Shown here in pieces: positions 59,274-64,000 of a DNA stretch of 64,000 bases. The notes under the pieces are model-generated. The model was not told where the DNA came from. It ran no database searches and worked only from the letters and a program-made list of their open reading frames with translations. A program made the translations under genes and the position numbers. Each line of letters starts with the position of its first letter. The stretch's first letter is position 1. Source of the stretch: Polytrichum commune (Eukaryota > Streptophyta > Polytrichopsida > Polytrichales > Polytrichaceae); assembly GCA_950295325.1 (NCBI GenBank), contig OX485807.1, forward strand, positions 32,766,440-32,830,439, read 5' to 3'.

Positions 59274-62200
59274 TCAAAGGCTTGCAACAAACCCAGCGAA
59301 GCTGCCATACTTTGGCTGCCACCCCAGTGCTTCCCGAGTGGCATTATTGTTCATCTTCTTCCCAAGTGGTCCATCTGTTTCTGAAAATCAGGAGAAATGA
59401 TACATCGCAGAACTATCAGCCTCCATACTTTGCTAGGACTGATGTGAAATTAACATTTTGCAATTAAGTTTAGACACTTTCCATGTTAAAAAAAACCCGT
59501 TCCACATATAACAAAATTCAGACACTTCCACGTCCAATGTTTCAAGATATCCTAGGAAAACGTGCAACTCAACACGTGCAAAGATGGAAAGATGGCCCCT
59601 GTTTCCATTTATAGTCCACTTGTTGGTTGCAAAAAACAGAGAGCCGAGTAGATACTTACTTGTGAAGCCCTTGAACTCCCCTTCAAATTTATCACTCTGC
59701 ACCATTGCGTCCATTATATCCTGCCTGTAAGAAGCAAGCATTAAAATACATTAAAGGTATTTACCTTAGTATCAGATAATTGTCTGCAGTCCTTGGATAT
59801 CACTAGGGTCCAAGACCAAATGAACTCCAAACTCAAGAGATACTATTGGTTGACACCAAAATTTTGGACCCAAGGAGTTTACACTAAGGAGCGAGTCCAA
59901 TGAATGGAAAAATGACGTGGCACTAATGTGGTGTCACTTTGCCACCAAATCTCAGCAGTCCTCACACAAGAAATTACTCCTAGTTTGAAAAACCATTCTT
60001 CAAGCTTGGATCCAATCTCGAGTCCAAAAGTAAGGTCCATTAAGGGGTAATCTGGACCCCAAGTTTCTTGGAATCAGTCCCTAATGTTTGCCCACCCTTA
60101 TGGTAACAAACTATTGAGCCTAAGATCACCACAACCATTCAAAACATCTGCTATTGCAAAATGCTCTTGCTGAATGTGTATTACATTTACACTGACCTTG
60201 ACACAGGTGTGTTATCACAGCCCATGAACACCTGGCCACGTGTCTTCTTCCTCAAAATTGTTACGCACAAATCAGCGGCATCCTGCCAAACACACACACA
60301 ATATCCAACCTTTATGCAAGTGCACATATTAAGTTCTAACATCCAGAATATGCTATACTGTACGAATATAGTTAGGCATTAGTATCAACATCAACAACTT
60401 GCTGAAAATGGACTATTAATTACAAAGTACATATACCATTACAAGAAATACTGGTGGCAAGACACACATAAATGATGAAAAAGGTGAGTGATATTGTTGG
60501 GAAGCTAACCTCATAATGAATCACATTCAAAAAATGGTCAGGCCTTGCATCCACTGTGCCCTTTTGAAGCCAGAATGTATGGGCTCCCCGATCACGCGTG
60601 TGTGCAATGAGTTAAGAAACAAAAGCTTGATATTACATGAAATTCGAACTGTTCAAGCCACCAGCTTAATGACTAGAGGATCCGCACTGACATTGTGCAC
60701 AAAAGAAATGGAGGAAAATTGCATTCTAAGGATCATTGATAAAGGATATATATAACCCTGCAAGTCGCACAACATTCCCTCCAACCTTCAGAACTTCTTC
60801 CTCAGCATTGAGCAAGCGATCCGTGCGTGGACTGTCTCCCTTTTTGAATACTGGAGAAGTCTGTTCATCAATGCCCCCCCCCCAACATTCAGAAGGCTCT
60901 TCAATCTCAAAGGAGACTGATCAAAAAGACTATCAACAATTGATTTATGATTTAAGTCAACAGGACTTTTGGTCGGGAGTAGGTTGTTTTGCATACAACA
61001 CCTTCTACTCTGGAGGTAGTGTGGAGGTTTGAACAATGAGCATTCTATATTGGTTCATTGAAGCCTTTAGGGGTATTGATCCGTAGATCCATTTTGGCAT
61101 GCCAAGAGGTGCTAAAATAGCCCTCAATGAACCGAAATAGGTTGCTCTGCAATCAAACTCAAACACTACCTCTGAGCATGCACCACATGTGAAAGAAATT
61201 ATTGATATTGTATGCAGCACAACCAACGGATACAATGAGGGCTTCCATTGACAAGTTACAACGACACGAAAATGTAGGTCCTGGTACCTCATCACAAGGG
61301 CCATTATCGCTGACATTGTATACACCGCTGCTTGAGGTGAATAACAATGACCCTTCACCATTCCATCTCTGAGCAGCTGCCCTGCATAAGAGTAGGGCAT
61401 ATGGGTGTTATTCAGTTAGTTTTTCCTATTCTCCATCTTCTACTGATCAGATTCATGTAACAATCTTTCGTTGCATTGGCAATTCTATGATGAAGTATCA
61501 ACAAAAATTGGATCGAATATCAGACCTTCCTTGATTCTGTTATGATCTCAAAAATGCATGTGTGCTGAGTCTTTCAAAGAATACCTAGGTTTGCCCAGTT
61601 GTGTTGACTATTTGCGTCTAGATTGATTATTAATACCTGAGGACGTAGTACAATCTCATTTAAACAAGTGTCTTTTTCATGTGCGTTCTAAGATCCACAC
61701 CTTACCACAAATCACTCAAATATAGGTGTCTGATTAAGAAAAGTAACCACATTAGGCCCACATACCTTCATTGCAGTTCAGTGAGCCAGTGAAAACCTCA
61801 GGATATACTTGAATTTAGGGTTTATGGAGATTCAAATCATGTGCATTGAATTCAAAGATGTTGCCAGCTTCCGAACCACAATAGAAATTTCCCAAACCTG
61901 ACTTCTGCAACGTAATCTTCACTTCCAGAAGGGGGTGCGCTAAAAATCACAAATGGATACTTCTCTCCACTCTGAGCTCCCTTTGTAACTGGAGTAATGC
62001 CAATTGAAGCTAATTCTGCATGTCGATTAGTGGTGTTCGTTTGTCCAACCACCTTGCAGCCCTCATCATGCCCCTGCACACCACGCCCTTCATCAAGATC
62101 CTTAACCTTGCTCTCAAATAGCCACTTCCACCCAAACCTTACAACTTACAAAACTCTACCTTCCTTTGTATAAGGCACGTGGGCCTTGTGTGGTCGCTCT

Positions 62201-63960
62201 TCTTAATCAAAGGCCTACACTTTGTGTGGTATATGGCAAGGCTTGCGGTTAAATAAGGCCACCACCCAAAAGACATGTGTTGCAATGAGATTGGACTACC
62301 ATGCTCAATATATAGACACCATTCTAAAGTTAATTTGAACACGAATGGGAAGGTCTATGTGAACATTTTAAGAATAGGGACCACACAAGACCCGTATGCC
62401 TTATACAAAGGAAGGCAATGTTGCCTATATTTGTGTGGTGTATGGGAAGGTTTGGTATTGAGAACAGGCACCCAAAAGACATGTTCCAATATATAGACTA
62501 GGTTCAATAATGAACATAATAGGGAGGGCCTATATGAGCACTGCGGGAGTACTCTTTAAATGCTCATATAGGCTAATTTCCTCCGATACATGGGTGGTTG
62601 ACTTAATTAAAAAATTGAAAGAATTTTTTTCCGGAAGCGAAAATTTCAAGTGCTACAAGGACATTTGTCGCTGATTGAACTCGTTGGACAAATGTCCTTG
62701 TAGCACTTGAAATTTTCGCTTCCGGAAAAAATTCTTTCAATTTTATAATTAAGTCAACCACCCATGTATCGGAGGAAATTAGCTTCTGGTGAATTGTGAT
62801 GTTTGTTTGGAAATTTAAACAGTATCCTTGGCAGAGTCCCTCAACCGCATGCAGGATAACTTCAAGGGCCTCTAGACTGTAACAGCGACAATGGCGTGGA
62901 CTCGATTTACATCACATGATGCCATATTCAAAATCGAAGTGTCACATGCATCGGAGCAATGCAATTCCAATTTCAACATTAAACATGCAAACTCCCGAAG
63001 TAAAACTTCAAAAAGTCTATTCGGACAGAACCCAAAACCCCAAGGGTGAGAATTCCGTCTCTGTGTCCTTACCTGAAGCCAGTACTGTCCAACAAGGCTT
63101 CCCAACACTCCAGGTCCCACCACAAGCAAGTCACTCTCCGCAACTCCACCTTCTGCCGGATTCCCTCTCATTTCATCTGCATACTACAAAATCCCAATTA
63201 GCCAAAACCCAAAATCTTAAAATCCCAAAAAACAAAAGTACAAAACACAATGGTAAACCTGCATAAGGTAAACGTCCCTAAGTCCAACATACCAACGATC
63301 TGAATACCTATATTTGAGTGGTATATGGTTAAAAGACATCGTCATGTATCTACAGCAAGATTGGACTATGTGCTCAAATTATGGTAATCCATTCAAAGTT
63401 CAGCAGTCACCATCATGGGGCCTATATGACCATTTAATGAGCCCCCCCGAAATTCTTCACTTTGATTCGAGAATGCTCCGCAAATTATTATGAGACCAAA
63501 TAATTACGGCTACGGGCACGATTTGGATTTTCCAATTATCTCGCTCGTACTTAAACATTGTGATGTGTTTCACGTCCTACACGAAGTGGGTGCAGACAGA
63601 AAAAAGTATCCGAATAATACACACCAATCTTACTACAAAACCTCTATCAGCCAAAACCCACAACCCAGAAAGAAATCAAGTAACTGAAACACAATGCGTG
63701 TCCGAGATTGAATTGGGCAGGGTCGTACACAGGTCGGTTGAGGCCCCAGCGCGGACTGCCATTGAATCCTGCATCCTCCCAAGCCCTCCAACGTGGTTGC
63801 AAGAACCAGGTGCAGAATTATGGCGAGGGAGACGAAGAGAAATGGAATTGGAATGGTAGAAGGTGGCATGTGGGAGGGAGAGCAGAGTGTTGGAAATGTG
63901 GGAGTGACTTTGAGGTGCGAGAGAGGGAGGAGGGAGAGAGGAGACCACAGCCATAGCCAT
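59274..63960 (-). CDS. Plastid-type NAD-dependent epimerase/dehydratase family protein, nine exons
   Basis: Exons in gene order: 63960-63729, 63176-63073, 62073-61898, 61381-61288, 60860-60750, 60599-60510, 60282-60197, 59724-59660, 59380-59274. Phases agree throughout and the product is 354 aa. Residues 1 to about 77 are Ser/Pro/His-rich and few in acids, like a chloroplast transit peptide. The Rossmann motif VVGPGVLG follows at 96-103. Later blocks are FTSSSGVYN, the SPRTDRLLNAE helix, VVRLAGLY, RGAHTFWLQKG, VFMGCDNTPVSRQ and a C-terminal REALGWQPKYGSF. This order is that of a conserved plant SDR-like family (relatives of Arabidopsis At1g19690). The substrate is not known to me. Intron 5 is AT-AC (see separate entry). 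Introns 2 and 3 hold repeats. The window ends 40 bp upstream of the ATG, so the promoter is not seen. Confidence 0.92.
60600..60749 (-). other. U12-type AT-AC intron in the epimerase gene
   Basis: This 150-nt intron begins ATATCCTTT and ends AC. The branch-site word TTTCTTAAC (60619-60611) places the branch adenosine 12 nt before the end. All three are consensus signals of the minor (U12) spliceosome. Joining here gives GLY|TRDRGAH, which matches the protein family, in phase 0. A GT-AG alternative fails because every AG upstream of the conserved block leaves the in-frame TAA of the branch site in the exon. Confidence 0.9.
61402..61768. mobile_element. Family N dispersed repeat, copy 2, in epimerase intron 3
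   Basis: Matches 45879-46243 along its length (CAGACCTTCCTTGATTCTGTTATG, CCAGTTGTGTTGACTATT, ACAATCTCATTTAAACAAGTG). It begins 20 bp from the exon 4 splice acceptor, so it forms most of the intron's 3' half. Confidence 0.6.
62120..62560. repeat. Internal repeats of epimerase intron 2, family Q
   Basis: CCTTCCTTTGTATAAGGCA near 62159 is mirrored by TGCCTTATACAAAGGAAGG near 62397. The phrase ACCCAAAAGACATGT followed by a TATAGAC region occurs twice (62264 and 62470). A related segment lies in intron 1 at about 63309-63450 (GATTGGACTATGTGCTC, GGCCTATATGACC). Confidence 0.6.
62572..62783. repeat. Near-perfect hairpin in epimerase intron 2
   Basis: Arms of about 98 bp, from GCTAATTTCCTCCGATACAT inward to AAGGACATTTGTC, are reverse complements with one base difference and one single-base indel. 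The loop is about 17 nt (around GATTGAACTCG). It lies within the epimerase transcript, so the RNA can form a long stem. It is probably a foldback MITE, but no clear target duplication is visible. Confidence 0.9.
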
Positions 63961-64000
63961 GGTGGAAGAAGAAGGGAAGGGAAAGGGAAGGGAAGGGGAG
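63961..64000. other. Epimerase 5' leader, cut by the window end
   Basis: Forty bases of GA/GGGAAG-rich sequence on the plus strand (CT-rich in the transcript direction) directly upstream of the start codon, as is common in plant leaders. Confidence 0.5.

Noticed and set aside
60488-60757. A GT-AG solution for epimerase intron 5 (donor CAGG|GTTATA)
   Set aside because: Every usable AG acceptor leaves an in-frame TAA before the conserved RGAHTFW block. The AT-AC solution gives a clean, family-consistent join.

Overview
This is nuclear DNA from a land plant. The two best genes are a canonical plant phytochrome with GT-AG introns and a plastid-type NAD-dependent epimerase/dehydratase relative. 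The rest is AT-rich, gene-poor DNA filled with small DNA transposons, SINEs and tandem repeats. The phytochrome begins MSTTK, has introns at the usual seed-plant positions plus three more, and resembles moss and lycophyte phytochromes most. I therefore favour a seed-free plant, perhaps a homosporous lycophyte. That placement is inference and not certain.

Layout. 1-11 kb: intergenic DNA with two tandem-repeat arrays (46 bp and 32 bp units), a Tourist-type MITE and decayed LINE pieces. 11.3-19.0 kb: seven-exon phytochrome on the minus strand (1127 aa when joined), with repeats in its introns, followed by a CT-rich and internally duplicated upstream region to about 20.8 kb. 21-48 kb: a MITE field with no intact gene. 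It includes a PIF/Harbinger-like family (six copies of about 0.5 kb, ends GGGCCACTTC, 3-bp target duplications), a 1.3 kb relative holding a possible transposase fragment, a 517 bp almost perfect hairpin, a TTAA-flanked piggyBac-like element, pogo/Tigger-like elements, a SINE fragment, a broken CDC48 (AAA ATPase) piece, and satellite-like arrays. 50.2-53.1 kb: a plus-strand gene of unknown function, with phase-0 exons encoding a membrane-anchored, Ser/Gln-rich protein. 54-57 kb: a full SINE with a 16-bp target duplication, a pogo-like element with a transposase tail, and a reverse-transcriptase zinc-finger relic. 58.7 kb: a tRNA-Ala(TGC)-like gene. 59.3-63.96 kb: nine-exon epimerase/dehydratase gene on the minus strand (354 aa), with a clear U12-type AT-AC intron and a long intronic hairpin.

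The genes form no operon or shared pathway. The phytochrome is a red/far-red photoreceptor of cytosol and nucleus. The epimerase relative is probably a plastid enzyme of unknown substrate. The most unusual signals are the AT-AC intron, the near-identical hairpins, the piggyBac-like element, and the unknown membrane protein. All exon joins were made by eye from splice signals, reading phase and family similarity.
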